Assembly: GCA_018350325.1 (NCBI GenBank) | Contig: JAEVLN010000002.1 | Coordinates: 2,692,295 to 2,756,294 of the forward strand | From: Globodera rostochiensis | Lineage: Eukaryota > Nematoda > Chromadorea > Rhabditida > Heteroderidae | Length of the DNA: 64,000 bases | Reading direction: 5' to 3' | Part shown: positions 24,381 through 36,311 of the stretch, piece by piece | Position numbering within the stretch: position 1 is the stretch's first letter | Layout: every line of letters begins with the position of its first letter | Position numbers and translations under genes: made by a program | The notes under the pieces: model-generated | The model's database searches: none | What the model was told of the DNA's origin: nothing | The model's input: only the letters and a program-made list of their open reading frames with translations

Positions 24381-27300
24381 ATGCTGGACAAAAAATGCCT
24401 AAAGAATTTTGAATTTTTGCTTCTAATTTTTTCAATTATTTGTCCCATTTGTTTAACTTCATTCTGCGGAGAATCGACAGTTCCTTTCAGCTTTGAAGTC
24501 AGCGGATTCCGTGCCAAAAATTTGTATTTTAAAACATGAAATTTCAGGCACTTCCAAACAGTCATCCGGTGATAGGTAACCTAATTAATTAATTTTTGTT
24601 TATTTGCCTGAAGGCTTTTTTAAAAATATATTTTGGCAATAATAAAAGTTGAATAAATTATTAAAATTCTATAATAATATTATAGGATTAAACTGAGCAT
24701 TATGGACATAATCATTTGCTCAGCCGCCCATTTGTCGTAAAGCTTGTCCAAAAAGTGGACATTTGTTTAGAAATTTACTGAATTTGTTTGGCTTTTGCTA
24801 TTGTCCCCTCTAACAAAAACTCCAACCAAAATTCATAAAGGCTGCGCCCGGCCAAATTGTTTTGGATGGGATTTGAATGGCCAGGCGTTGAACACCAGTG
24901 AGAGCAACGGCAACAGCGAGAACAAGCCGTTTTTCCACCGAGTGAAGCACCAACCGGACGGAGTAAATAAATTAAAATAATTAATATTCACTTAATTTAG
25001 TTTCAATAATTTTTCATTTTAAAATACCACCAGCTTTTGAACATTTAAGCGCTCTCACATAAAAATAAAATTATTAATTTTAAACATTTTTTCCCACGTC
25101 CAGTTCATGCGTCAACAATTGGCCGCCCAGGCACCGAATGCGATTCCCTCCGAGCTGAACCCTTCCGAATGGTTTCAGGCACAACATTCGGTCGAAAACT
25201 TTTAAAATTTAAAACAAAAAATAAATAAATAAAAATAAAAATTTAAAGAATTGTGCTGCCAATTTCACTGACAGCAGCGCGTGTTCGGTGGAAGATCAGT
25301 GGCTGGGTGGCATCGCACCAATGGCCGATGTCCGCAAAAGCCCGTAAACATTTTGAATAAAATTAAATATAATTATTAATTTTACATTTTACGTTTTAAA
25401 AGTTTTATTTGTTTTATCATGATTTGATTATTGCAAATTTGCAGTTTCCAACTTCGTTGCTGCTCCTACCGCGCTTTAAGGCATTCCGCAGGTTCCTCCA
25501 CCGTTTATTTGATTTTGAATTTTTTCTTGTCAAGATCGCGGAGTTGCCATTGTGAAGGCGGGCCAAATTGTGTACGGTGGCGAGGTGATGAACGGCGACC
25601 GCCAATACGCGTTCGATTACATCGCCAACGTGGAGCGCCACGTTGATGCCAAAGGGTGAATTTTAATTTCAAATACAATTTTGGAAAGTTAAGAAATTTT
25701 ATTTTAAATTTAATGTTAAGAAATTTTACAATTTTAGAAAGAAGTGTTTATTTCAAAACCAATTTTAAAAGTTAAAAAATTTTTATTTTAAATACAATTT
25801 TAGAAAGGAGTTTTTATTTCAAAACCAATTTTGAAAGTTAAGAAATTATTTTTAAATACATTTTTATAAAGTTAAGAAATTTTTTATGAAATTTTAGCGT
25901 TTTCTACGAAGTCTCTGTCAGGCGAATGCCCTGTTTGCCACGTCCAAAGCTTAACACAAAATGTAAAACAATAAAAGAAAATTAAATAAAAATTAAATGT
26001 TAAGTCGACGGCGTTTTGGACAAAGAAGTTCTGAAGAGATTAATTGCCGGCGCCGAAGGCGGAACAGAAGAAAAAAAGTACCGAAGTCCAGCGAAAGAGG
26101 GCGCAAATGTTATAAAGGTAATTTGATCGATCGATCGGGCTGATCAAAACGGCACCGCTTTTGGAGAAATGGCATCCCATTTTAAGAGCTGTTAAGGGGC
26201 TTTTGTGTTTAAGCCAAATACAAAACTTCTTAAAGCAAAAATAAAATTTAATTATTATTTATAATTAAATTCATTTTGCCATTTGCAGACGACCCATCTG
26301 CAGGCAGCGGTGAACAACGACGATTTTTCGGATTTCCGACGCGCGTACGACGCACCGCCCGCGCCCGCCTATTCGGGTGCCAATGCCATCGAAGGACCAT
26401 TCGCGGACGGCGAAGCGCGTGTGCCGTCCCCGGCGACGATTAGAAGTCGGCAAATTGGATTATTAATTTTGATTGAATTAAAAAAAACTGTTTCTTAAAA
26501 ATAACCAAAAAACTCGTTTTCATAGGTCGTCAAGGCAACAGACAACCGCAATACGGAGGTATTTTTTGTCATAATTTTCATTTTTTTTAATTTAAAAAGC
26601 AAATTCAAACCGTCAAAACGTCAACGCCAACGCGTACAACCAAAACGGTAAGCGTTGAAGAGAGACAATTGGACAAATTACAGTACCTACAATTATTGTA
26701 GGAGCTTACAACAACGCCGGCGGCGGCGGAGGCTACCAACAACAACAATCGTCGCCTAATTACTACAACAATAATAATGCCTACACAGCTCAAAACAGCG
26801 TTCAAAAGTTTGAAAAATATTTTTTATAATGAATTTCCGCCAATTTTTAGACCGCAACTTTCTGTCGGAACAGACTACAACAACTTTGCGTGAGAAATGT
26901 TCCAAAAATGCAAAATTCGAAAAATAATACTTTTAGTCCTGCTAGCGGGAGCAGCAATTACCCCAATTTGGGGTTTGTTTGATTCCCTAAAATTGCAAAA
27001 AAAAATAAAATTGCCATTTTAGTTCTTCAGCCGGAAGCAATTACAACAATTTTGGGTTAGCATCGGTTTTAAATTTAATTGCTTTTATTCCTCTAAAATT
27101 ATCTAATTTCAACATTTAGACCCTCTGCTGGTGGAAGCTTGGGGTAATTTGCTTACTAAATAAATGATGAAAATTTCTATTTTAAGTACATCAAACGTCG
27201 CGACGAGAAACGGCGGCGGATTTCGGCAAAAAATTATTTGTGACCGGAACATGACGCGGGCGAAGCGACAAGCTTGCGTAAAAAAATATTTGCACTTTAA

Positions 27301-29422
27301 CATAATTAAAAAATAATTAAAAAAGGTTATTTTTGAATTGAAATCAGCAGTTTTAAGCCTATAATACAATTTTTCAGGAGAATTATTACCCCGTAAGCCA
27401 ACAACAAACGCAGTACTCATCCGGCGGCGGCGGCGGCGGCGGGTCTTCCGACTGCTGCACGACGTGCGGCTGCGCGTGCGGTTGCTGTTGCAGCAGCGGC
27501 GGCGGTTTCTTTTGCTTTGCCGGCGATACTTTGGTATTTTTTTTATTTAATAAAATTAAAATATTGTTTATTTATTATAATTTCCATTTTATTTTTCATA
27601 TTTCAGGTGCAACTCGTTGACGGAAGTCAGAAACGGATGGACAAACTTACCATGGGAGATTGGGTGAATGAATGTTTATTTATTTATTTATGAAAGTTTA
27701 ATTTAAAATATTATTTATTATCAAAGTTTAATTTAAAATATTTTTCTTAAACTATTTGATGACCTGTTTTAATTAATATTATTCGAAAATAAATGGTCCC
27801 TTTAGGTCGCTTCTGCAAATGGTTCACAATTGCTGTACAGTATGGTCGAGTCGTGGATCCATCGGGTAAGATATGTAGAAGAACACCGAAAAGGCGAAGG
27901 CTTTTTTTGTAATTATTTAGTAAAATGTATTTATTGATTATTATTTTTTTTATGAGTATTTTTTGATCTTCTTCAGAGAATCTATTTTTTTCTTCTTCGC
28001 TAAAATAATTTGATTCACCTTTTTTATAAGCTTCACTAAGATTTGTATTGATAAAAAAAGAAGTGCAGTTTATGCAATTTTTTCTGGATTTAATCAATCA
28101 TTAAAAGAAAAATTAGTCAAATAACTAATGCTTTAAAAAAAAACAAGAAATTAGGATGTTTGGTTTTTGTACTTTTAGAACCGCAGATATGGGAAATAAC
28201 GAACCCCCAAACAAAAAAGGGTAACGAAATAAAAAACCCCCCGCGACTGTAAGTCAAAAAATCAATGCAAAGCCAGAACCAAAAGACCTAAGAAAAAACC
28301 ATATTTTTTAAATTTAAATTTTCTAATCAAAAAAACACTTTCAGATGCCATCAGAGGAGGCCGAGTTTGTGAGATTGGAGCTGGAGGACGGACGGATGCT
28401 GAAGCTGACGGGAAAGCATTTCATTTACGCCTCAAAATGCACCGGAAACGGCGGTGAATTTTTTGAATATTTTAAATTCAATTAAAATTCGAATTTTAAA
28501 TTTAAATAAACAAAAAAATTATTATTATTATTAACGCTTGGCTTTCATTGCTAATAAAGGCTATGTGCCGGTGGAAAAAGCCCACGCGCGGATGGTCTAT
28601 GCTGAGGAAGTGCGGCCGGGCGATTGCGTATTCGCGCAAGACGAGGCAATTTTAAACAATTGATTTATAAATATTAAATTATAATTAATTTATCTTCTGA
28701 ATTTAATTATATTGGCAAAGATCGCTATTTTTTAAACATATATTTAAGACTTTGTAATTTTAACAATTTATCTTAATTGTTTTTTTATTCAAAAGAAATT
28801 AGAAAAAGCATTTAAATTTGAAAATTAATTTTATTTTATTAAATATTTTGCAAATAATACAAAAAAAAACAAAGTTTTGCCCAATTTAGTCCAAATCGAT
28901 GGCTTTGTTTGAGCGTCGCGTCCTCAACATTGACAGTGTGCGGGAACGAGGTGCTCTCTCTCTTCCAAATTCTTGCAATTTTTGGCATCATTTAAAACGT
29001 TCAGGCATTTACGCCCCAATGACGGGAACCGGTGACATCGTCGTCCATGGCGTTTTGGCTTCATGTTACAACATTGAACGCAACAATGTTCTACAGAAAA
29101 GCTTCTTCAATGTTCGAATAAATCAGAAAATGCTCCATGAATTATCCTTTTAAAAACAAATATAAATTAATTTAAAATTCACGATCTGATCAGCAAACTC
29201 TAAATTCGTCAAAATTATTTATTTATATCTTTTTATTTAACAGAATTGGAAGACATTGCCGTTGATAGACCAAATTTACGGGCACATCAGCGAGGAGCAG
29301 GTCGGCTTTGTTTGACCCCCCCCCCTTTTTATTATTTTTAAAATTTGCGCTTTCAGATCGAATTTCCGAGTTGGCTACGCCTTCTGGTCGAGCATGTGAT
29401 GCCATTTGTTGTGCCAAAATGA
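24381..29422 (+). CDS. Warthog-type hedgehog-related protein with C-terminal Hint domain
   Basis: A secreted, self-processing protein of the nematode hedgehog-related group. Exon 1 encodes MLDKKCLKNFEFLLLIFS, a signal peptide, then FCGESTVPFSFE. Further exons give the Warthog domain: HPVIGCARPNCFGWDLNG, FMRQQLAAQAPNA, NCAANFTDSSACSVEDQW, LGGIAPM, LRCCSYRALRHS, VAIVKAGQIVYGGEVMNG, FDYIANVERHVDA and YEVSVRRMPCLP. A long linker follows, rich in Asn, Tyr, Gly and Gln and built partly of microexons, then a Cys-rich stretch and the Hint domain, starting at the nucleophile CFAGDTLVQLVDG and continuing MDKLTMGDW, LELEDGRMLKLTGKHFIY, VRPGDCVF, VVHGVLASCYN and a tail LRLLVEHVMPFVVPK. Hint catalyses cleavage before Cys and, in Hedgehog, sterol attachment. 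Introns are short and phases agree. One donor after AQDE appears to be GC. Confidence 0.95.
26851..27143 (+). other. Microexon array within the Warthog linker
   Basis: Four consecutive exons of 39, 36, 33 and 24 nt (26851-26889, 26937-26972, 27023-27055, 27120-27143) encode related peptides (PQLSVGTDYNNF, PASGSSNYPNL, SSAGSNYNNF, PSAGGSL). All begin and end in phase 2, so any subset can be skipped without shifting the frame. Confidence 0.75.
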
Positions 29423-29539
29423 TGTGCCGAACGAAACGAAAAATATTTGCCGAGATTTTTTTATTTTTATTATTGTATTCTATTTTTGTTTATAACAATA
29501 AAAACAAAAGGGTAAATTTTCTGCTATAATCTGAACAGA

Positions 29540-32500
29540 TCAATCCGACCGCTTCAAAGAGTCATTTGAACATTCCTTTGCTTTAGCCTCCTCCTGCTGT
29601 TGTTCACCTTCAGCCTCCTTCTTCTCTTGCTGTTGTTCACCTTCAGCCTCCTTCTTCTCTTGCTGTTGTTCACCTTCAGCCTCCTTCTTCTCTTGCTGTT
29701 GTTCACCTTCAGCCTTCTTCGTCTCTTGCTGTTGTTCACCTTCAGCCTCCTTCTCTTGCTGTTGTTCACCTTCAGCCTCCTTCTTCTCTTGCTGTTGTTC
29801 ACCTTCAGCCTCCTTCTTCTCTTGCTGTTGTTCACCTTTAGCCTCCTTATCTTTGTCCTCTTGCTCACGTTTCTCTAATATTGCGAAGAGCTGTTCATCG
29901 GTGGGCACTCCGGCTCTGCACTGCTTGCACACCAGATGTGTGTCAAAGTTGAGAGAGTCGCAACTGACACAAAAAACAATTATATAAAAGCAACAAAAAA
30001 AAAACAATTATATTAAGTCCTCAACAATTTTATATGGCTGCACAGAAAAGAGTTCACCTGCTGGTATGTACAGTAACCACAAAATAGACCAAAATCATCA
30101 ACTGTACTTACTGTACAAAAAAAAAAAAAGACTGACCTGCTACAATACCAAGACGCATCGGGCAAGAACTCACCGCCGGCAGCCTCCGGCAGTTTCGACG
30201 CCTTTGGCACTCCACATTTAAAGCAATCGTCCTCATAATTGTGGTGTCTGCAGCTGAAAGGGTTCAAAACAAAATGGCGCAATGGCTTATCATTTATTTT
30301 TAAGCAACACACAAAAAAAAAATAATTTTCTAAAATTTTTCTTTCACACACTTTCCGCAAATCCATCGATGGCGTTGCAATTGCTCGAGTTGACTCTCGT
30401 TTGGCTTGCCAACGATACAGTTAGGACATTCCAATCGAGAAGGACTGTTGATGTATTCGCAGCTGAAATAAAACACTCAAAAGCATAAAAACTCATGTAG
30501 GACCGACTTGGAGCAGTACCAGGAACCGTCTCGCAATGATTTGCCCAAATGATCAGTCCTTAAATCATCCAAAATTAACAATAAATCCGGAAAATGACAC
30601 AAACTTCGAAATGGGCTGATCCGTGGGCCTCGATCCGTCACATTTGTGGCAGGAAGAGTTTGATTTGTAATTGTAAGCTCCGCACCTATTCAAAATAAAT
30701 TGAATTTAGTTCTGCATTTAAAAAAAAAATTTAAATTAATGATTGTACTCGACACATATCCAACGAGCGGCCAAAGTTGCAGCGCGTTGTTTCTCGGTGG
30801 GCACTCCATCTTTACACTGTCGACATTTCAAACGGTTTGGAAGGTTGAGATAATCACAACTAAAAATGGACATAAAAAGTGTCACCGCCGGGTCGAATTT
30901 CCCCCCTTTTGGTTGTTCGCCTCGGTCTCTAAGCCACGGACCCCATGGAAAATAAATAAACGGACGGATCCATCTGCAGACCCGTACGTACACAAGAGGG
31001 GGGGGGGGTGCCATGGCCCTCAAAAAATCCATCTTTTTTTAGGGAAAATTGCTTAAAAAAAATAAAACCCCTAAAACGCACCTTTAAGAAGCGACTTTTT
31101 GGCTTTGCTCCCTCCGAAAATCCATCTTTTTTTAAAAGAAATTGCTTTAAAAAAAAAACCTAAAAATGCACCCTAAAAATCGACTTTTTGCTTGGCCCTC
31201 TCCGAAAAATTTTTCTGGTTACGGCCCTGCCCAGGGGCGTAGCCAGAAAAAAATTTCAGAGGGGGGAATTGATCCATCTGAGCGCGGCGCTCAGATGGCA
31301 ATCCCATTTGAGCGCCAGGAACGGCCCGGCGGTGCCGATAGGCGCCGCCGGGAAAAAATTTTTGATTTTTGATGGCAATTTGTTAAGAAAATTGATCAAA
31401 AAGTTGTAAAAGTGCAAAACAAAAGGGTCCCCCTTCTTGTTTTTTTTTCTTCAAATTTCATTTCGGGGGGGGGAATTCCCCTGATTCCCCCCCCCTGAAT
31501 ACGCCAGTGGCCCTGCCCACCTGCTACAATACCAAGACCCATCGGACAACGGCTCGGCATCCTCCAACGGTTTTTTCGACTTTGGCAATTTGCATATAAA
31601 GCAAACGGACGCATAATTATTGGCGTGCTTGCATCTGCAAGAAAAGAGACTAATACATTTTGTAACAATTTACTTTTCATACCTTCCGCAAATCCATCGC
31701 TGCTCAAGCACATGTTCAAGCTGTTCCTGGGTGGGTTTGCCAACTTTGCATTTTGGACACACCGGATGAATGGGAATGTTACGCCATTGGCAGCTGAAAA
31801 GAGGAGAGTGATCGCTTCTGACTGTGATTGGAAATTGGAGCAAAAAAGTGTTTATGAGCCAATTAAATCACCCAAAATAGCATATAAATACGTGCCCATT
31901 CGTTCAATTTTAGAAGAGACAAAAAACGATCAAACAATGGGCCCCTCTTTTTTTGGAAGTTATCCCCAAATTTTTGTTGGTTATTTATTGACCACAAAAG
32001 AGCGGCTCAACCAATCTTCAATAATAAAAAAAAGGAGCTGCTCACTTTGAACACACCCAATTACCGTTGTACATTGTGCACTTGGTCAACTTGCAGCGCC
32101 AACACTGGTCGTTGGTGTTGCGATATGAGCAACTTGAAAAAAACAAAAATTTCTTTTCGCAATTTATTTTTGTAAATTTTCAATTTTGTTTCAATCCAAT
32201 CGCCCAACTTTGGACAAGTCCATAAGAGGCGACGCAATTGCTCCATTTGAACGGCGGTGGGGACGCCGACGGTACAGTGTTTGCAAAACCGATGTTTAGG
32301 CCAATTCAAGCGGTTACAACTGAAAATATTTGAATTTTATAATGTAAAAAACTGCTGGGGGGGGGGGGAGTTTGCCATTTTTGTCGAGAATTTAAAAATC
32401 GTTTAATAGCATTTAGCGGTCCTACATAATTTTTTTTGTGCATTTTTTTAATTAGGGGGGGGGGGGGAGAAGAGCATTCGGAAACTGTTCACATACAATG

Positions 32501-32810
32501 GAAAATTTAATTTTGGTCCTTGAGCTTGGATATGAGAGTGAAACTCCTTTAACATCCGATTTCTTCAGAAAAAATAATAAAAATTTAAAACTAACTTTGT
32601 GCAACGCCATGATCCAGACACAGCGGCGACTTCCGTCTTTGTCCCAAACTCATAGTCCGGTGAACTTTTTGTGGCGAAAAAGCGTCGAAAATGCAACGGC
32701 GGCGGCGGCGACTCCCTTTGACCGGCGGCAGTGATCAGCGAAATTAATTTGTGATGCTGTCGATTTTGTTGGCATATTTTGAGCAAAAAGAGGCGGACGC
32801 GCAATGGCAT
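29540..32810 (-). CDS. RanBP2-type zinc-finger array protein with possible mitochondrial leader
   Basis: Exon 1 (32810-about 32600) encodes MPLRVRLFLLKICQQNR and HFRRFFATK, rich in Arg and Leu without acids, like a mitochondrial presequence, and ends GSWRCTK. Each following exon starts exactly at the second Cys of a W-x-C-x2-C-x3-N-x(4-6)-C-x2-C finger: CNRLNWPKHRFCKHC, CSYRNTNDQCWRC, CQWRNIPIHPVCPKC, CKHANNYASVCFIC, CDYLNLPNRLKCRQC, CGAYNYKSNSSCHKC, CEYINSPSRLECPNC, CRHHNYEDDCFKC and CDSLNFDTHLVCKQC. Long and short fingers alternate. The last exon runs into a Glu/Gln/Lys repeat tail and stops at 29540. Such fingers bind RNA or proteins; the Thr-Phe pair of ubiquitin-binding NZF fingers is not seen. 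Divergent from the SLC30A9 gene. Confidence 0.85.
29583..29860 (-). repeat. Coding 33-bp repeat, EGEQQQEKKEA unit, 8 copies
   Basis: Eight tandem copies of an 11-residue unit (one with T for E, one lacking a K) form the acidic/Gln-rich C-terminal tail of the zinc-finger protein. All copies keep the frame; open frames on the other strand are shadows. Confidence 0.9.
31232..31509. mobile_element. hAT-like MITE with target duplication GCCCTGCC
   Basis: The 8-bp GCCCTGCC lies at 31224-31231 and at 31510-31517. The element starts CAGGGGCGTAGCCAG and its other end, complemented, starts CACTGGCGTATTC, sharing the CAxxGGCGTA end common in hAT elements. It carries the GGTGCCGATAGGCGCC dispersed repeat (31325-31390) and sits in an intron of the zinc-finger gene, a few bases from a donor site. 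No coding capacity. Confidence 0.8.
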
Positions 32811-33400
32811 TTGCATATCAAAGAAAGTGAAAAGTTTGGAGAGCAAAATTCTGTTCCGGCAAAATTTTAAATTTTCCGCCCATTATATAAATCAAATATT
32901 GGAATAGATTTATAGCGATTTGGACCTGGATTTTGTCCAGAAAATCCAGGTCCAGGCCTTCGTCAAATCCAGGTCCAGGATTTTTCAAAATGTCGGTCTC
33001 TAGAAAAAACATAAAAAGCAAAAAAGCGATTTAAAAAATTATCAATTTACTATGTTTGGCGTTCCGTATTATCAATTTAAAATTTAAACTTTAAAGATGC
33101 AACTGCGAAAAATTTTCCCATCTTTTTGACCAAAATGTTTAAGGTACATATTTATTCTCCATTCACTTTTTTTAATTTACAAATTAGCAAAATGCCATTA
33201 CCTGTCCGCCTCTTTTTGCTCAAAATATGCCAACAAAATCGACAGCATCACAAATTAATTTCGCTGATCACCGCCGCCGGTCAAAGGGAGTCGCCGCCGC
33301 CGCCGCCGTTGCATTTTCGACGCTTTTTCGCCTCAAACATTCCTCCCGACAATGAATTCGGGACGACGACGGAAGGCTCCTCCTCTGCTAAGCAGAGGCA
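32600..33400. repeat. Inverted duplicated leader exon of two divergent genes
   Basis: The reverse complement of about 32620-32815 matches 33187-33385. Both encode MPLxVRLFLLKICQQNR..., with nearly identical sequence for about 45 codons (to LHFRRFFA), then diverge. Weak similarity continues about 50 bp upstream of both ATGs. The spacer of about 380 bp also contains a short AATCCAGGTCCAGG word repeat (32920-32990). Confidence 0.88.
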
Positions 33401-35924
33401 TGTCAAACCCAAACTCACTGAACAGGTTTGTATCAAGAAAAAAATGGACTTTTTTTTTTCAAAAATCTTCTCGCCAACCCTCCTCCCCCAAAAAATATGT
33501 TAGAAGAACCGAGCGCAAAAACAGAAAAATCAGAAGAAAAAAAAACTTAATGAGCGCTTAAATTTTTTTTGTTTAATTTTACATTTTGGTGAACATATTT
33601 ATTAACAAATCGTTAAAATACAGCAAAATGTTTACCTATTTAGTGCAATTTCCTTTTTTTGCCGACCCCACCCCTCCAAATTTGAAGGTTCCCGAATTTA
33701 CCCCCCCCCCCCTTTTTACAACTTCTTTTGCCTTAGGAAAGGACTCGACTTCGGCAAAGGCTGACCATGTTGTCTCACAGCAAAACAAAGGATGCCAATC
33801 GCGTGATTTTTTTAAACTTTTATTCGGAATTATCCTTTTAAACCCTTTCAAGGTGGTCAAAGTGGCACTTTTTGCGAATTTGACGGACTGTGTGATCAAA
33901 TTCACAGCCTATTTATTCACACAGAGTCACTCATTGCTGGCCGAGTCCATTCACAGCGGTAAAAACATTGCCATAAATTTAAAATTTCAAAATTTAAAAT
34001 GCCGGAAATATTGGGAAACGTTGTTTGAGAGGATGGACAAATTATTTATTTAGCAAAATTTCCGTTTCCTTTGGGAAAATTCTTAAAATTTGAAAAATAA
34101 TATAATCTACTTTCAGCTCTGGACATGACCAACCAGATCTGTTTGCTTGTCGGTAATTTACCCGGTTTCTGAATTTTTAAAAATTTAACACTTTTCAGGA
34201 AACCACGTGGCCATGCGGAATCCTGACTCACGACATCCATACGGGTAATAATGTTAGCGATTGTTTTTTTTTAAAACTCTCTTCAAATTATTTGTTTTGG
34301 AAGGGTTTGATTTCGAAAATTATTCGTGAGAATTTGATATTTTTTTTCAGGTTTGGTAACATGCGTTATGTGAGTTTTTCTGCTTTAAAAATTAAATATT
34401 CCTGATTATAAGTTGGGTTCCGCGATCCGGTTCAAAATGAGGCGTCGCCGGAAAATTAAAAAAAAAATTGGCACTTTTTTTAAAAAGTATTTTTTTGCCA
34501 TTTTAGGTCGCCTCACTCATTTCGGGCTGTGCCATTTTTGGCTTCGGCTGCGGACTTTCCGTCTACAGCGGCGTTATTGGCCTGATAAATCCGAGCTGCT
34601 TGCAATCGTTGCCTTTGGTGAAGAAAATTCTCAAAATGTTCCATTTAAAAAATAAATCATTTTAATTCAAATGCCACCGTTTCTCAGGCCCTTGGCACGC
34701 TCTGTTGTTCGGCTTCTCTCCAGTCCATCTCATTGGCGCGTGCAATTCGCGAAATTAAGCTGCAAGCGCGGCGTGAGAACGCCAACTTTTTTGAATATGG
34801 TAAAATGCCAAAAAAAGAAAAAGTTTTGCCTATTTTGGAATTCGGTTTTTGTTTTGTCTTGTCTTGCCTTCGTTTTTCAAAAACGTTTCAAAAAAACCCC
34901 AAAATTTTCAAAAAATGATCATTCATTCATCGTTCGTTGTACGTGTCCCCAATGTCTGCAGTCCGAAGTCCGAAGATGGACCCGAGTCTGAAGGTCGTGC
35001 TGTATGAGGACGCCTCCTCCATAATCGGCGTTTCCGTCGCCTTTGTGATGGTCTCGCTGAGCCATTTCACCGGGCTGTCCGCATTTGACAGGTACAACAA
35101 ACAATTTGCATTTTAATTTATTTTATCTCAAAAAGGTTTAAAAAGATACACACAAATTGTATTAATTTTTTGTATAATTGTAAAATAAGTTGTTTTTGTG
35201 AAGTTGTGGCTCAATTCTGATCGGTATTTTGCTTGGCAATGCGGCAGTCCAAATCATTTTTGCCAATGCCAACCATCTGGTTGGCCGGTCCTTGCCCGAG
35301 CATCAAATTCACGACATTGTGGCCATGATGGAGCAGGACCCAATTGTCAGGTCGCCTCCCCTCAAATGTTTTTTTGTTTGTTTGTTCTCAACCTCTCTCA
35401 TTTGCTTTCAAGGAAAGTGTACGACGTCAAGGCCACTTATGTTGGTGAGTGATTGATTTTATAAGAAGCAAAATACAATAGTTTAAATTCAAAATATTAA
35501 TGATGGCAGGTGTTACCGATTCGGTGTTCAAGGCCGAAATTGACTATGACGGACGGGAGCTCACCAAGGCGTACTTGCAAGAGAAATGCGATTTGCCACA
35601 AATGTTAAAAGTAAAAAAAAATGAAGAAATTCGGGCAATTGTTGCCTCTATTTGAGTCTTAAAACTAACATTTTTAGGAAGTCAATGCATTCAAAAGTGA
35701 GAAAGAATTGGAAGAGTTCATGATGAACCATGGCGAAAAGCTTGTCGACAGGGTGCGTTATGCAATAAACAATATTTTAATTTCTTTTTCATATTGAAAA
35801 GACAAAAATTGTTTTATTGAAATGCGCTTTCTCTCTGAAGATGGGCGATAATGTCGACCGGTTGGAGGAGCGTGTCCAGGAGAAGCATCCCTCCGTCCGG
35901 CACTTGGATTTGGAGCCTATGTGA
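33192..35924 (+). CDS. SLC30A9-type mitochondrial zinc transporter (ZnT9)
   Basis: A cation-diffusion-facilitator protein of the SLC30A9 class, which exports zinc from mitochondria. About 14 small exons join in phase. The N-terminus (MPLPVRLFLLKICQQNR, HFRRFFAS) looks like a mitochondrial presequence. The transporter part reads VVKVALFANLTDCVIKFTAY and SLLAESIHSALDMTNQ (helices 1-2), RHPYGFGNMRYVASLISG, FGCGLSVYSGVIGL, RENANFFEYV, LYEDASSIIGVSVAF (the E-D-x(3) metal-site helix), GSILIGILLGNA, then the SLC30A9-specific C-terminal domain: VYDVKATYVG, FKAEIDYDGRELTKAYLQ, MMNHGEKLVDRMGDNVDRLE and PSVRHLDLEPM, ending at TGA 35924. Length and order agree with the animal family over its transporter part. 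Its leader exon is shared with the divergent zinc-finger gene. Confidence 0.95.
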
Positions 35925-36311
35925 TCATTGACCCGTGTTGTTCAAGTCTTTTTTTTGCATAAACGGACGAGTGACACCCCAAATTTGCACACTAATTTGT
36001 TTTTTGATGTGCAAATTCAAAGGTTGTGATCGGAAGAAGAGATATTTTGTGAACCAACAATTTATTGTAAATGCATTTTCAATACCATTGGACAGACAAG
36101 TCGTGCGTTTCCTTTATTTAAACTTTTTAAAAAAGTGGTGAACCTCTTTGTTTTCTAATTTTGTACTCTCTAGAAGAGCTTTCTTGGTTGAGTTCAAAAT
36201 TCATGTCAGAATTTTTGAAATACATAGAAAATATTTAACTAAAATCGAATACGAAAAGGTCATTTTATTATGCGAATTTTGGCATTTTATAACATTACGC
36301 CAAAATTCGAA

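Noticed and set aside
29600..29878. Leu/Phe-rich plus-strand frame
   Set aside because: Antisense of the EGEQQQEKKEA tail of the zinc-finger protein.
31625..32050. 141-codon plus-strand frame
   Set aside because: Overlaps, in antisense, zinc-finger exons with intact Cys spacing and splice sites; it has no domain of its own.
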